IMG/VR virus record: IMGVR_UViG_3300020436_001049
Coordinates: 1 to 42,508 of that record
Reading direction: 5' to 3' (one strand)
DNA length: 42,508 nucleotides
Source: a virus
In this document: positions 9,591 through 18,340 of the stretch, in pieces
Layout: every line of letters starts with the position of its first letter
Numbering within the stretch: position 1 is the stretch's first letter
Notes under the pieces: model-generated
Databases searched by the model: none
Seen by the model: only the letters and a program-made list of their open reading frames with translations
What the model was told of the DNA's origin: nothing
Made by a program: the position numbers and the translations under genes

Positions 9591-11747
9591 TTAGTCCTTT
9601 GTACTTTTTGGATGTCCTTTTGGCAATAAATCTCTGTCATGTTGACCACCTTGAAATCTTCCTGTTCTCAAAACAAAAAGCAGACTGTTCACTCTGGCCA
9701 GTCCCCATTGATCAGGTCCGGTCACTCCTGGGCGTACACTTCCCCTATCAGAATAGTAAGCTCCAACACCCCTAAGAAAACAAGCAGAGAGCATTCTATA
9801 GGTTGCTCTTTTGGTTTTATTATCTCCATACTTATCATTGTGATCTGATACTTTCTTTTCTAATGCTTTTTTAATTCTTGCACTTACACTAGGTTTTGGT
9901 GCTTTGCAGTCTAGTTTGTCCCAAGCATAGCTTTTTATTTGAGTGTCTGGGATCTCTTCATCAAGCTGTAATCCACTTTCTTTTCTACCCTCTAACTTTT
10001 TAGTAAGTTCTAAGATTACTGCTTTCATCCCGGAGATACCTAGTTTTGGATTTACGCTTCCCCATTTCATGAGGGCAACAACCCCTTTTACATTACTAAG
10101 GTTTGGCTCAAGACTACCGGACACAAATTGATTGCCATCAACTACAGTATGCCTAGCACTCCAAGCTTCTCTTTCCTTGATCCAATTTAGAACACCTGTA
10201 GTCTCTTCTCCCTTTCTTGCTCTACCCCAAAGAACAAATGCAGTATCACCTCTGATGTTTCCACCGGCGTCCCAAATCTTTTTTCCAACTGCTCCACCCT
10301 CTTTTACATTCTTAGCAAACTCATAATCAAACTGTCTGTATTTACTATTTCTTAGAGATATTTTTTCATCATCTCCTCTTGTTGGAAAGTTTGTTTTTTT
10401 TGTGTCTAAGACATCTTCTGATTTTTCATCAAGTCCACTATATATATCTATATCTTTTTCATTAGCACTTTCCTCTGGAACTTCTGGTGCTTCTGCTCCA
10501 AGTGGGAACAAGGTTGCTGATATATAAAGATCATCTGCTCCATCTAAAGGTGTCAGACCAAGTCTTTCTCTTGCTTCATTTCTTGTCATAATACCTTGAG
10601 CAACTGCATTTGTGACATTTGCATATATCAATCTTCTTCTTTCTGAAAGTGCCGGGATGTCATCAATATTGAAATGTAGATGTATGTCATCCCCATACAT
10701 AGGAATCAACCACTCATTGAGATCACTTTCTAACTTCTTGAGTAGTGGGATTATTGTTTCTTCATATAGACCTAATCTAGCTTCTTGGACATTGTTATAA
10801 GTTTGTGCGTCTGGTACTCCTACCAATTGAGATGGGACACCAAAACACATTGCAATATCTGTTGCAGACATATTTTTTAGATTGAGGAAATCCATGTCCT
10901 TTGGACTTAATCCCATCTCTTTCCAATCAAAGTCCCCCTCAAGCAGAAGAGGTCTACCTGCATTATTGGCTCCGGTAAATCTATTCTTGAGATCAGTCTT
11001 AAGTTGTTGTCTTTGAGATTCAGACAAATTTGTGACCACTCCTGTCTCATCTGTAGGTTTGAAGATAATTGCACCAGATGGTCTAGCACCATTATCTAAT
11101 AGATTTATATTGTGTTTTGAAGCCAAATTATGTTGGTCAATCTCAACTGCTGCAGCAGACAAGGGGGACAAACCATAATAGTCATCTAGGGGATTCCATA
11201 ACTTAATATGTTTGAGATCAGATGTACCTGTCTCTGGATCAACAGCATAGTCACCAACCATTTTTCCATTGATCTTATATTGATAACTATTAGGAATTGG
11301 TCTGCCCTCACCCTTGATCTCAATTCTATCTGGTCTGAGTAAGTGTAGCTCCTGGGGTGGTCTGTTCTCTCCACCCACCTTTAATATATAAGCATTACCA
11401 CTCAGCATTAGATAACCAATTAAACTGTTGAAAAACTCTGAATAACTTTGTAATGGATTTGGTCTTTTTAGAACTTCTATGACCGGATGTTGTTCTACAA
11501 TCTCCTCATCTCTGTTTTTGATCATGAAAGGGACACTTGATACACCCTTGCTGATCTCATTAACACATCTATAAACTATTGCATTTGAGAGATACCCCTC
11601 TTTTGCAAGATCACCATATTTATAGTTTTTACCCTCTGATGTGACATTATGCACTCCTAGAATGTTGCCCATCTGTTTTGTTTCTTCTTCTGTTGGTGTA
11701 TTTCCAAAGAAACCTGTAAATCTCTGAAATAATGTTTTTTCTGCCAT
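9591..11747 (-). CDS. portal protein fused to a C-terminal conserved module
   Basis: Residues 1 to ~420 are an HK97-type portal: YLSNAIVYRCVNEISKGVSS, PNPLQSYSEFFNSLIGYLML, the clip/stem region around LNEWLIPMYGDDIHLHFN, and TRNEARERLGLTPLDGADDLY. The portal is the dodecameric DNA channel at the head vertex. About 300 further residues follow an acidic linker. They hold YRQFDYEFAKNVKEGGAVGKK, then near the end ATYRMLSACFLRGVGAYY, SVRPGVTGPDQWGLARVNS and GRFQGGQHDRDLLPKGHP. This latter pattern recalls a stand-alone phage and large-virus domain of unknown function that I remember as DUF5824-like; that name is from memory. Total 718 residues against ~400-450 usual for portals. The start (11747) lies 1 base after the terminase stop. 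Confidence 0.9.
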   Translation of the reverse strand: MAEKTLFQRFTGFFGNTPTEEETKQMGNILGVHNVTSEGKNYKYGDLAKEGYLSNAIVYRCVNEISKGVSSVPFMIKNRDEEIVEQHPVIEVLKRPNPLQSYSEFFNSLIGYLMLSGNAYILKVGGENRPPQELHLLRPDRIEIKGEGRPIPNSYQYKINGKMVGDYAVDPETGTSDLKHIKLWNPLDDYYGLSPLSAAAVEIDQHNLASKHNINLLDNGARPSGAIIFKPTDETGVVTNLSESQRQQLKTDLKNRFTGANNAGRPLLLEGDFDWKEMGLSPKDMDFLNLKNMSATDIAMCFGVPSQLVGVPDAQTYNNVQEARLGLYEETIIPLLKKLESDLNEWLIPMYGDDIHLHFNIDDIPALSERRRLIYANVTNAVAQGIMTRNEARERLGLTPLDGADDLYISATLFPLGAEAPEVPEESANEKDIDIYSGLDEKSEDVLDTKKTNFPTRGDDEKISLRNSKYRQFDYEFAKNVKEGGAVGKKIWDAGGNIRGDTAFVLWGRARKGEETTGVLNWIKEREAWSARHTVVDGNQFVSGSLEPNLSNVKGVVALMKWGSVNPKLGISGMKAVILELTKKLEGRKESGLQLDEEIPDTQIKSYAWDKLDCKAPKPSVSARIKKALEKKVSDHNDKYGDNKTKRATYRMLSACFLRGVGAYYSDRGSVRPGVTGPDQWGLARVNSLLFVLRTGRFQGGQHDRDLLPKGHPKSTKD

Positions 11748-11748
11748 C

Positions 11749-12969
11749 TCAACTTATCCTAAATACTGCCTTGCCAGAACTCCTACTCAACTCAGTCAAT
11801 GCCCAAACAAGTGCGTCTAATCTATCTGGTGACTCTGTAGACTCCCCTGTATAACTACACATTTGACTTTCTAGTTCCGGGAATCCACCTACATGGCTGA
11901 CCTTACCTTGCTGATAAAGAGCTTGTATTGGCTCTGCCCTTACTAACTTCCCTCTTGTAGCTCTTACTGCCTTATAGGGAATAGTCCTATCTATAGTTCT
12001 TAGTAGTCTTTCCACTAAGTCTCCACCATTGTTGACCTCTGCAACTATTCTATCTGCTTCCCATTCATAGAAAGCTCTGACTGATAGTCTACCCCATTTA
12101 TCTGCTTCATGCACTCCACTTAAGTCCTCAAGCACATAATACTTTCCATTGAAGTCTCTGCCACAAACAATAATTCCTGTTTCATCTGATGATTTTGTTG
12201 AGGTGACTGCCGGATCAATACCAATGATTATTCTTTGTAAAGGTATATCTACATCATCAGACAGTCTAGTTTCCTCTATAAGACCAGGATTCCATAAAGC
12301 CCCATCAACATCATCTATGACTTCTGCATACAATTCTTGGCGTCCTAGAGTAGTTCCCTCATATCTTTCTCTCAACATCTCCAATGCACTCTCAGCTAAG
12401 TTATCTGCATTCTCAAAAGTTGATCCTTTGGTGACAATACAATCTTGTCTATCAATTAAGTCTTTAATTATTTTTGTAGGTTTTGGTGTTGTGGTGATTA
12501 TGCACTTTGGATCATCTCCTAATCTTAGTCCAAACATTAGTTGATCAAATGCTTCCGGGTATCTCCAACTTGCTAACTCATCAACCCAAGCATGATGGAA
12601 TTGTGGACCTCTAAGTCTGTCTGGCTCTGCTGCAGCAAATCCAATTATTTTTGATCCATTATGTAATCTGATTTCTGATACTGTACTTGCATAACCAGCT
12701 TGTTTGCCATCTTGTAAAAGGCATTCATCCGGGATTATGTTTGTCATTGCAGAAAAGCAAACTCTTCTTAAGTCTCCATGAGTAGGAGCTACAACAGCAC
12801 ATTGGACTCCTGGGTTTCTTAGAGCATATAAAACAGTATTATATGCACCGGTGAATGTCTTACCAAAACCTCTACCTGCCAACAACATCCAAATAAAATG
12901 TTCTTGTTCTGGTCTTATCTGTTTTTTCCTAGCTGTTTTTGCCCAATCAATGTAGACCTTGGTTGTCAT
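11749..12969 (-). CDS. terL: terminase large subunit
   Basis: The ATPase/nuclease motor for DNA packaging. From the ATG at 12969 (406 residues) Walker A is AGRGFGKT at residues 31-38, Walker B and catalytic Glu are HHAWVDELA near 126-132, and the motif III region is CIITTTPKPTKII. The RNase H-like nuclease follows with IIIGIDPAVTSTKSSDETGI, IVAEVNNGGDLVERLL and PDRLDALVWALTEL. An upstream in-frame start at 13047 would add residues inside the small-subunit gene; the 12969 ATG gives a 23-base overlap with it and fits the family's usual start shortly before Walker A. It resembles the terminase of GTA-like and alphaproteobacterial siphophages. Confidence 0.93.
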   Translation of the reverse strand: MTTKVYIDWAKTARKKQIRPEQEHFIWMLLAGRGFGKTFTGAYNTVLYALRNPGVQCAVVAPTHGDLRRVCFSAMTNIIPDECLLQDGKQAGYASTVSEIRLHNGSKIIGFAAAEPDRLRGPQFHHAWVDELASWRYPEAFDQLMFGLRLGDDPKCIITTTPKPTKIIKDLIDRQDCIVTKGSTFENADNLAESALEMLRERYEGTTLGRQELYAEVIDDVDGALWNPGLIEETRLSDDVDIPLQRIIIGIDPAVTSTKSSDETGIIVCGRDFNGKYYVLEDLSGVHEADKWGRLSVRAFYEWEADRIVAEVNNGGDLVERLLRTIDRTIPYKAVRATRGKLVRAEPIQALYQQGKVSHVGGFPELESQMCSYTGESTESPDRLDALVWALTELSRSSGKAVFRIS

Positions 12970-13519
12970 CAGATTCCCTTTCTCTGACAACTTGGTCAAT
13001 GAGTTCCATAGCTTCTTGGAATATTTTGCTTTCATCTGTTGTTGCATGAATATCTATTCTGTCTGTAGTTTCTCCTAGTGCCAATTTACCAAACTTCTGA
13101 ATCTTTATACTTGCACTTGCTAGTTGATCCAGATGTTGTGGTGTAAATTCTTTGAAAGAACTATCTTGTTTTTCAGTTATTGTTTTGCCAACTCTCTGCA
13201 ATAGTTTTACAGCAATCTCAAGTGACTTTGAGTCAAACTCTTTACTTGCTTGAACAAACTCTTGAATCCGGATTTGGTCTAATTCTTTCTCTAGTTCTTG
13301 CTGAAAGTTCTCCCTCTTCTGTTGCCACATTTCTCTTTTTGCCAACTTATACAAAGTATTTTCTGACACTCCATGAGCTACTGCTAAGGATCTCAAACTA
13401 GATAAAGTCCTAATCCCTTTACTATCAACTGTTCCATGCACAAACTCTTCACACATTTGGTCACTCAAAGTCTTGGTGATTTTTTTGTATTTAGGTTTTT
13501 TGTTGGTATGTTTTTGCAT
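12947..13519 (-). CDS. terS: putative terminase small subunit
   Basis: The 190-residue basic protein directly precedes and overlaps the large subunit by 23 bases. It carries a helix-turn-helix (LRSLAVAHGVSENTLYKLAKRE), followed by a long charged helical region (ENFQQELEKELDQIRIQEFVQ), the DNA-binding plus oligomerisation layout of small terminases, which select the packaging site. It is the first gene after a strong minus-strand promoter, so it leads the head operon. The assignment is based on position and HTH; the sequence itself is poorly conserved in this family. Confidence 0.78.
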   Translation of the reverse strand: MQKHTNKKPKYKKITKTLSDQMCEEFVHGTVDSKGIRTLSSLRSLAVAHGVSENTLYKLAKREMWQQKRENFQQELEKELDQIRIQEFVQASKEFDSKSLEIAVKLLQRVGKTITEKQDSSFKEFTPQHLDQLASASIKIQKFGKLALGETTDRIDIHATTDESKIFQEAMELIDQVVRERESDDNQGLH

Positions 13520-13550
13520 AGGTTTGGTAATTCTTGTTAATAAGTTGTCA

Positions 13551-13578
13551 GTATAAAGAAACAGAGATTATTTTCAAA
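13551..13578 (-). promoter_or_regulatory. sigma-70-type promoter for terminase/head operon
   Basis: On the minus strand TTGAAA (13578-13573) and TATACT (13556-13551) are separated by 16 bases, close to the consensus. Transcription would start near 13544, about 25 bases before the small terminase ATG at 13519. The rest of the gap up to 13646 must also hold the start signal for the plus-strand early genes; I see only weak candidates there (TTGACC at 13587). Confidence 0.65.
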
Positions 13579-13646
13579 TTACATCTTGACCTTGAATCCA
13601 TTATGGGGTTGAATGTTTATGAATTGTTTTAAATGAGGTACATCAA

Positions 13647-13847
13647 ATGAGTAAAACTACAGACTTAACTTTTGCTAATGCTCAATATAAATATAAGTGT
13701 TTTATGTATGACATTTATGGGATGAGTAATGTTGAATATCCATACAGAGAAAATTCTTATATTGAACAAGGGAATTGGATTCTTAAGGATTGTTGGGGTA
13801 ATTATCTTTGTATGGTTGAGCCAACAGGTTATGTGAGAATCCTATAA
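13647..13847 (+). CDS. hypothetical protein, first gene of the early module
   Basis: The 66-residue product is not recognised. It is rich in Tyr, Asn and Trp (YKYKCFMYDIYGMSNVEYPY, GNWILKDCWGNYLCMVE) with three Cys. There is no membrane segment. A GAGGT ribosome site lies 7 bases before the ATG. Its stop overlaps the next start as TAATG, so it is coupled to the replication initiator. Being first in the early operon, it may act on host functions, but nothing in the sequence shows how. Confidence 0.65.
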   Translation: MSKTTDLTFANAQYKYKCFMYDIYGMSNVEYPYRENSYIEQGNWILKDCWGNYLCMVEPTGYVRIL

Positions 13848-14494
13848 TGGGTTTTAAAGCAGTTGCATGGGGTAGAGAGATCAAGTGCAACACTCCACTT
13901 ACAAAACTTGTTCTCATTATCCTTTGTGAATATGCTGATGAAAGGAATAGTTGCTATCCATCTCAAGGTTATCTTGCTGAGATGTGTGGTGTTTCAGACA
14001 GACAAATCAGAAGATCATTAAGTTGGTTAGCAGAAAAGAAATACATTTCCATAGAACAAAGATTAGGGACTTCAAATAGGTATTATGTGAGTATGGACTC
14101 TGATGTCCACACCCCTTTGGAAGTGGAAGTCCAGACACCCCGGAAGTCTATGTCCCCCAATAATAAAGATAATAAGAAAGATAAACAAAGACTAAAGATG
14201 TATGGAGAAATACTCAAAGACTTTGATCATAAGTTTTGGGTTGCATATCCAAGGAAGATTGGAAAGAAACAAGCTTTGAAAAAATATGTGCAACTATGTT
14301 CAAGTACAGAATCCAATCATGAAGAAATAATGAAAGGTCTTTTGAAACATAAAAAGATTTGGGAACAAAATAAAACAGAACAAAAATTTATACCCCATGC
14401 AAGTACATGGTTGAATCAAGAAAGATTTAGAGATGAATTAGAACAAGAGTCAAATGAAAAGGGAAAAATGAATTTAAGTAAACTTTGGGGATAA
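13847..14494 (+). CDS. replication initiation protein with N-terminal winged helix
   Basis: Residues 1 to ~85 form a winged-helix DNA-binding domain of the HTH_36 type often found in phage replication initiators (TPLTKLVLIILCEYADERN, YPSQGYLAEMCGVSDRQIRR, LAEKKYISIEQR). A polar Lys/Asn/Asp linker follows (NNKDNKKDKQR). The C-terminal part (FWVAYPRKIGKKQALKKY, FIPHASTWLNQERF) is the module found at the end of lambda-O-like and DnaD-like phage proteins. It probably binds the origin and loads the helicase encoded next. An origin may lie within the polar linker DNA, as in lambda, but I see no clear iterons. Confidence 0.82.
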   Translation: MGFKAVAWGREIKCNTPLTKLVLIILCEYADERNSCYPSQGYLAEMCGVSDRQIRRSLSWLAEKKYISIEQRLGTSNRYYVSMDSDVHTPLEVEVQTPRKSMSPNNKDNKKDKQRLKMYGEILKDFDHKFWVAYPRKIGKKQALKKYVQLCSSTESNHEEIMKGLLKHKKIWEQNKTEQKFIPHASTWLNQERFRDELEQESNEKGKMNLSKLWG

Positions 14495-14510
14495 ACCCTA
14501 GGAGATAAAA

Positions 14511-16220
14511 ATGAATGATATATATAAGATATTGTCTGACAACAATATCAAAGTAAAACACACATCTGATGGAAATCAGAAAGTCAAATGTCCACAATGT
14601 CAACCACCACATAATCCAAAAGACAATCCATTATCAGTTAGTATTGATGGTGGTACTGTTCTTTGGAAATGTCATCATTGTGAGTGGTCCGGTGGTCATA
14701 AAGAAAACTATGGTGCTAAGTTCTATAACAAACCGGCAAAAAAAAGCTATTACAAACCACCAATAGTTGAAAAGAATCCAAGTACTGAAATGTATAAATT
14801 CTTCAATGATAGAGGAATATCAAATGAGACAGTCAATAACATTGGAATAAAATCAGATAAAAAGATGATTGCCTTTCAATACTTTGAGGCAGATGGATCA
14901 GTTGCAAATATAAAATATAGAGGTCATAACAAAACTTTTGTACAGACTCCCGGAACAAAACCTATGCTTTATAACTACAACAATATCTATGATCAAGATG
15001 AGATTATTTTTGTTGAGGGTGAAATGGATGTTTGTGCTTTGTGGGAAATAGGTTATACAAATGCAACATCTCTTCCTGGGGGAGCTCCTAAAGAATTTAA
15101 AGGAGATGAGAGAGATAAAAGATTTGCACCTTTGCAGAACTGTCCACTTGCTGCAAAGAAAGTAATAATTTTTACAGATACAGATGATCCGGGAAAAGCA
15201 TTACATAAAGAGTTAGTACATAGATTTGGAAAAGACAAATGTTGGTATGTAGAAACTCCAAAAGATTGCAAAGACGCAAATGATGTTTTGATGAAACATG
15301 GTAGAGAAGTTTTAAATGAGATCCTAAAAGATAGCCAACCATATCCTGTAGATGGATTATATACAGTCAGAGATTACTATGATGAAGTCTTAGATTTATA
15401 TGATGGCAACTTTGAGAAACCTATAAGGATTGGACTTGAGAATGTAGATGATATTTATCAAGTAATGCCGGGAACTTTTAGTGTGGTGACAGGTATTCCT
15501 AATCATGGCAAGAGTTTATTGCTTGATCAGATACTAATATTGTTGGCTGAAAATCATGGATGGAAATTTGTAATGTTTTCTCCAGAACACAAAACAAGTA
15601 TGCACATCAGAAGAATGGTGCAAATGTATTTGCAGAAATCTTTTGAAGAGGGTTTCTCAAATAGAATGACAAAAGAAGAATTAGAGAAAGGGATGAAATG
15701 GATCAACAAACATTTCTTTTTTATGGAAACTCATGATGAAGTACCAAGTATAGATTTGCTCTTAGACATCTCTAAATCTGCCATATACAAGTTTGGTTGC
15801 AAGGGGGTAGTTCTGGACCCATTTAATGAGATAAGTGCAGTCAGAGGGCAAAATCAAAGGGAAGATGAATGGATAAGAGACTTTGTTTCTAAATGTAAAA
15901 GATTTACTAGATTGCATTCTATTTGCTTTTGGGTAGTTGCCCATCCAACAAAAATGGTAAGAGAAAAGGATGGCAAGTATGCTATCCCAGATTCATATTC
16001 AATATCCGGATCAGCACATTGGTCAAACTTATCAGATGTGATCTTGACTGTTTATAGAGATATTGAAGAAAAAGAAACAAAACTAATCACCAGAAAAATC
16101 AGAGAACAAGATTTATATGGAAAGATTGGTGAAGCAGTTTTGGAATATGATATGTCTAACAGAAGATTTGTTGCAAAAACATATCCTATTGATGACTACA
16201 TAAATATCTACAATGATTAG
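14511..16220 (+). CDS. primase-helicase (T7 gp4 / Twinkle type)
   Basis: The 569-residue protein joins primase and DnaB-like helicase. A zinc ribbon comes first (Cys27, Cys30, Cys54, Cys57, with CPQC and CHHC). The Toprim part holds FVEGEMD (Glu170) and FTDTDDPGK (223-226 DTDD). The RecA-like helicase has Walker A GIPNHGKS at 328-335, Walker B GCKGVVLDPFNEI and the later WVVAHPTKM motif. It would unwind the fork and make primers. An AGGAG ribosome site lies 6 bases before the ATG. It follows the initiator by 16 bases. No phage DNA polymerase gene was seen nearby, so host polymerase is probably used. Confidence 0.93.
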   Translation: MNDIYKILSDNNIKVKHTSDGNQKVKCPQCQPPHNPKDNPLSVSIDGGTVLWKCHHCEWSGGHKENYGAKFYNKPAKKSYYKPPIVEKNPSTEMYKFFNDRGISNETVNNIGIKSDKKMIAFQYFEADGSVANIKYRGHNKTFVQTPGTKPMLYNYNNIYDQDEIIFVEGEMDVCALWEIGYTNATSLPGGAPKEFKGDERDKRFAPLQNCPLAAKKVIIFTDTDDPGKALHKELVHRFGKDKCWYVETPKDCKDANDVLMKHGREVLNEILKDSQPYPVDGLYTVRDYYDEVLDLYDGNFEKPIRIGLENVDDIYQVMPGTFSVVTGIPNHGKSLLLDQILILLAENHGWKFVMFSPEHKTSMHIRRMVQMYLQKSFEEGFSNRMTKEELEKGMKWINKHFFFMETHDEVPSIDLLLDISKSAIYKFGCKGVVLDPFNEISAVRGQNQREDEWIRDFVSKCKRFTRLHSICFWVVAHPTKMVREKDGKYAIPDSYSISGSAHWSNLSDVILTVYRDIEEKETKLITRKIREQDLYGKIGEAVLEYDMSNRRFVAKTYPIDDYINIYND

Positions 16221-16423
16221 TCTGAATAAAAATCATTTGGTTGAACTTCTTGATCTGTAGCTATGGTGATTGCTTTCATGTTTGCTTTTGTAGGTATTCT
16301 TGTTTCAAGAATATATTTAGACAGAGTTGTTTGTGGTATAAGTTTGTCTGCTTTTTTCAAAACAACTTTTACAAACTCTCTTTGTGATAGATCATTTTCT
16401 TTTAGATATTGTCTTAGTTTCAT
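16217..16423 (-). CDS. XRE/Cro-like transcription regulator
   Basis: This 68-residue minus-strand protein stands alone among plus-strand genes; its stop overlaps the primase-helicase stop by 4 bases. It is a small Cro/CI-type helix-turn-helix protein: LRQYLKENDLSQREFVKVVL forms the first helices, then PQTTLSKYILETRIPTKANM the recognition part, then ITIATDQEVQPNDFY. The size is that of a DNA-binding domain without an oligomerisation or cleavage domain, so it is more Cro-like than CI-like. It has no clear Shine-Dalgarno site. A promoter and a pair of direct repeats lie just upstream, consistent with self-control and control of the downstream recombination operon. Confidence 0.8.
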   Translation of the reverse strand: MKLRQYLKENDLSQREFVKVVLKKADKLIPQTTLSKYILETRIPTKANMKAITIATDQEVQPNDFYSD

Positions 16424-16432
16424 ATTTTTGAG

Positions 16433-16460
16433 TCCAATATTGATTAATTTATTCCAATAT
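16433..16460. promoter_or_regulatory. putative operator: two direct repeats of TCCAATAT
   Basis: TCCAATAT occurs at 16433-16440 and again at 16453-16460, with start points 20 bases apart, about two helical turns. Both lie between the regulator ATG (16423) and its -10 box, and upstream of the plus-strand nuclease gene (16518). Each copy also begins a partial palindrome (CAATATTG; TCCAATATGGA). The spacing suits two dimers on one face of the DNA. Binding by the XRE protein is inference. Confidence 0.5.
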
Positions 16461-16462
16461 GG

Positions 16463-16491
16463 ATTCTACTATGTTAGGATTTACACTTCAA
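16463..16491 (-). promoter_or_regulatory. promoter for the XRE regulator
   Basis: On the minus strand TTGAAG (16491-16486) and TAGAAT (16468-16463) are separated by exactly 17 bases. Transcription would start near 16456, within the second direct repeat, so a bound regulator would block it. The same interval must carry the start signal for the plus-strand operon from 16518, for which I see no equally good boxes. Confidence 0.55.
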
Positions 16492-16517
16492 CTGAATTTT
16501 TAAAATGAGGAAATAAA

Positions 16518-17363
16518 ATGAATGATGATATTTTTAAAAGATGGGGTATAGAACACCTCTCTCCAAGTTCTATAAATCTATATATAGCTAGTCCACTTCT
16601 CTGGATCATAAGATACATAATGAAAATACAATCCCTTGGATCACCAGCAATGTGGAGAGGTAATGCAGTAGATAAAGCAGTAGGTAGTTATTTTGGTTTA
16701 CATCATGAAGAATTTAAACCCAAGAGCATTACTCAGGTCCAGACTCAAGGTCTAAAACAATTTGATGATGATGTCTATTTAGCAAGTCAGAAGATCAAAG
16801 AAAAAGATAAGAAAGCAGATGACAATACTATCTTTGAAAGAATCCCGGTAGAAAAGTTTAAGATTGAAAGAGAGTTGTTGCCTAGATATATAAAAACGGC
16901 AATAGATCATTACAAAAATTTTGATCAAGCAGACTCTTATCAAGAAAAAGTCATGTATGAGATGAAAGGATTGCCAATACCTATTATTGGATATATTGAT
17001 CTCAAATATGAAAAGGATGGGGTAGTGAGGGATATTAAGACTTCTGGTAGGTCTGTATCAGCACTATCAAATTCTGTTTCAAGGCAACTTGCTCTTTATG
17101 GGCATTGCACTGGAATGCTTCCATTAGCAGACTACATTGTATGCAATAAATCTAAATCAGATGTTGTGTCCCTTGAAGTAGCTAATGTAAAAGCAAGTTT
17201 AGATGAACTAGAGAGGGGTGCTTTAGCAATAAAGAAACTGCTCTCAATATCAGATGATATTCAAGACATGACTTCTTTGTTTGTCCCAGACTTTGATAAT
17301 TTTAGATTTTCAGAGTTGAAAGATGACAAAGAGGTTTTGTCCATTTTAAAAGGAGTAAAATAA
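16518..17363 (+). CDS. PD-(D/E)XK (RecB/Cas4-like) nuclease
   Basis: The 281-residue product has the order of RecB-family nucleases: LSPSSINLYIASPLLWIIRY at the N-terminus, a helical middle, then the catalytic core IPIIGYIDLKYE...VVRDIKTSG (Asp of GYID and Asp-x-Lys of DIKT) and the downstream RQLALYGHCTG (QxxxY motif). Together with the annealing protein encoded next, it would form a two-component recombination system, the nuclease producing single-stranded ends. A GAGGAA ribosome site precedes the ATG. Some relatives carry a 4Fe-4S cluster; only scattered Cys are seen here, so a cluster is unlikely. Confidence 0.85.
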   Translation: MNDDIFKRWGIEHLSPSSINLYIASPLLWIIRYIMKIQSLGSPAMWRGNAVDKAVGSYFGLHHEEFKPKSITQVQTQGLKQFDDDVYLASQKIKEKDKKADDNTIFERIPVEKFKIERELLPRYIKTAIDHYKNFDQADSYQEKVMYEMKGLPIPIIGYIDLKYEKDGVVRDIKTSGRSVSALSNSVSRQLALYGHCTGMLPLADYIVCNKSKSDVVSLEVANVKASLDELERGALAIKKLLSISDDIQDMTSLFVPDFDNFRFSELKDDKEVLSILKGVK

Positions 17364-17364
17364 A

Positions 17365-18075
17365 ATGAATGAATTAACTTATAAAGAAGTGTGGAATACA
17401 CTTACTCAAATTGATGTATCTGACTATACAGATAAAAAGGGTAATTTCACTTATCTAAGTTGGGGTGTGGCATGGTTAGAACTTATGAAAGTCTATCCTC
17501 AAGCACAATATGAGTTTCTTCCGGAAACTATAAATGACAATGGTACTGTAATGGTACATTGCATAGTAAGAATTGGAAATCTTGAAAGGTATATGTGGTT
17601 GCCACCTATGGACTTCAACAATAACAGTATCAAGAATCCAACAACTAGACAAATATCAGACGCAAGGATGAGATGTTTAGTTAAGTGTATAGCTATGTTT
17701 GGACTTGGACATCATATTTTTAGCATGAAAGATTCTTCTGTATATGGTGAAGATTTACCAGATAAGCAAAAAGATAAGTCAGAAATGGGAGTCATATCTA
17801 ATAAATATTCTTTAGTTTCTGTAGAGGGTGAGGATCTCGGAATTTATGTAGGTGAAGTTGAGTTAGTCAAAGAACTTAAAACACATCTAGGAGTTGCTAA
17901 AAAAGACATTCAAGAAGAACATAAAGACTTCTTTAGAATGAATAAAGATACCATTAGAACTGCATTAGAGAATGCTCAAGGTCAAGAACATACAGTCTTG
18001 AATAAAGTTGTTGCTCACTACCATGATGTGTGGGTAGAAGATATTGTAGGAGTTTCTAGTGAAAGCAAAACCTAA
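17365..18075 (+). CDS. single-strand annealing protein, DUF1071 / Rad52-like
   Basis: The 236-residue product matches the DUF1071 (Sak-type) annealing family: WNTLTQIDVSDYTDKKG, FTYLSWGVAWLELMKVYPQA, then MWLPPMDFNNNSIKNPTTRQ and DARMRCLVKCIAMFGLGHHIF. The family anneals complementary single strands during phage recombination, usually with a 5'-3' nuclease partner such as the gene just upstream. The C-terminal ~90 residues are helical and variable. An AAAGGAG site precedes the ATG. The next gene begins inside its last codons. Confidence 0.87.
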   Translation: MNELTYKEVWNTLTQIDVSDYTDKKGNFTYLSWGVAWLELMKVYPQAQYEFLPETINDNGTVMVHCIVRIGNLERYMWLPPMDFNNNSIKNPTTRQISDARMRCLVKCIAMFGLGHHIFSMKDSSVYGEDLPDKQKDKSEMGVISNKYSLVSVEGEDLGIYVGEVELVKELKTHLGVAKKDIQEEHKDFFRMNKDTIRTALENAQGQEHTVLNKVVAHYHDVWVEDIVGVSSESKT

Positions 18076-18340
18076 GAATCTTATGGAATATGTACTGATC
18101 ACCATGTCTGATGGGACATGGTGGACAGATTGGGACTTACAGAGGGCAATTAATAAAAGGTGGGGTTTCTATTCAGAAAGTTCCATAAATGCCCAGAGAA
18201 GAGCTCTGAGGGACTCAGAGAATAGAAAAAGATATGGTTTGCCCACAACAGGGGAGATTGTAATCAAAAGACCTCTTAATATTGATCAATATGGTAGAAG
18301 AGGTTATGAATATAAATTATTAAGGAGTAATGATGAATAA
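18059..18340 (+). CDS. hypothetical winged-helix-like protein
   Basis: The 93-residue basic protein is not a family I can name. MEYVLITMSDGTWWTDWDLQ and then SINAQRRALRDSENRKRYGL and GYEYKLLRSNDE look like a small winged helix that assesses a helix plus beta wing. I chose GTG at 18059 because TAGGAG lies 6 bases before it; an ATG at 18083 has no such site. It overlaps the annealing gene by 17 bases and the SSB-like gene by 11, so it belongs to the recombination operon. It may regulate or assist DNA metabolism. Confidence 0.65.
   Translation: MKAKPKNLMEYVLITMSDGTWWTDWDLQRAINKRWGFYSESSINAQRRALRDSENRKRYGLPTTGEIVIKRPLNIDQYGRRGYEYKLLRSNDE

Noticed and set aside
13587-13615. Plus-strand promoter for the early genes (TTGACC, 17 bases, TTGAAT)
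   Set aside because: The -10 element is too poor to claim; an early promoter is expected in this gap but I cannot place it.
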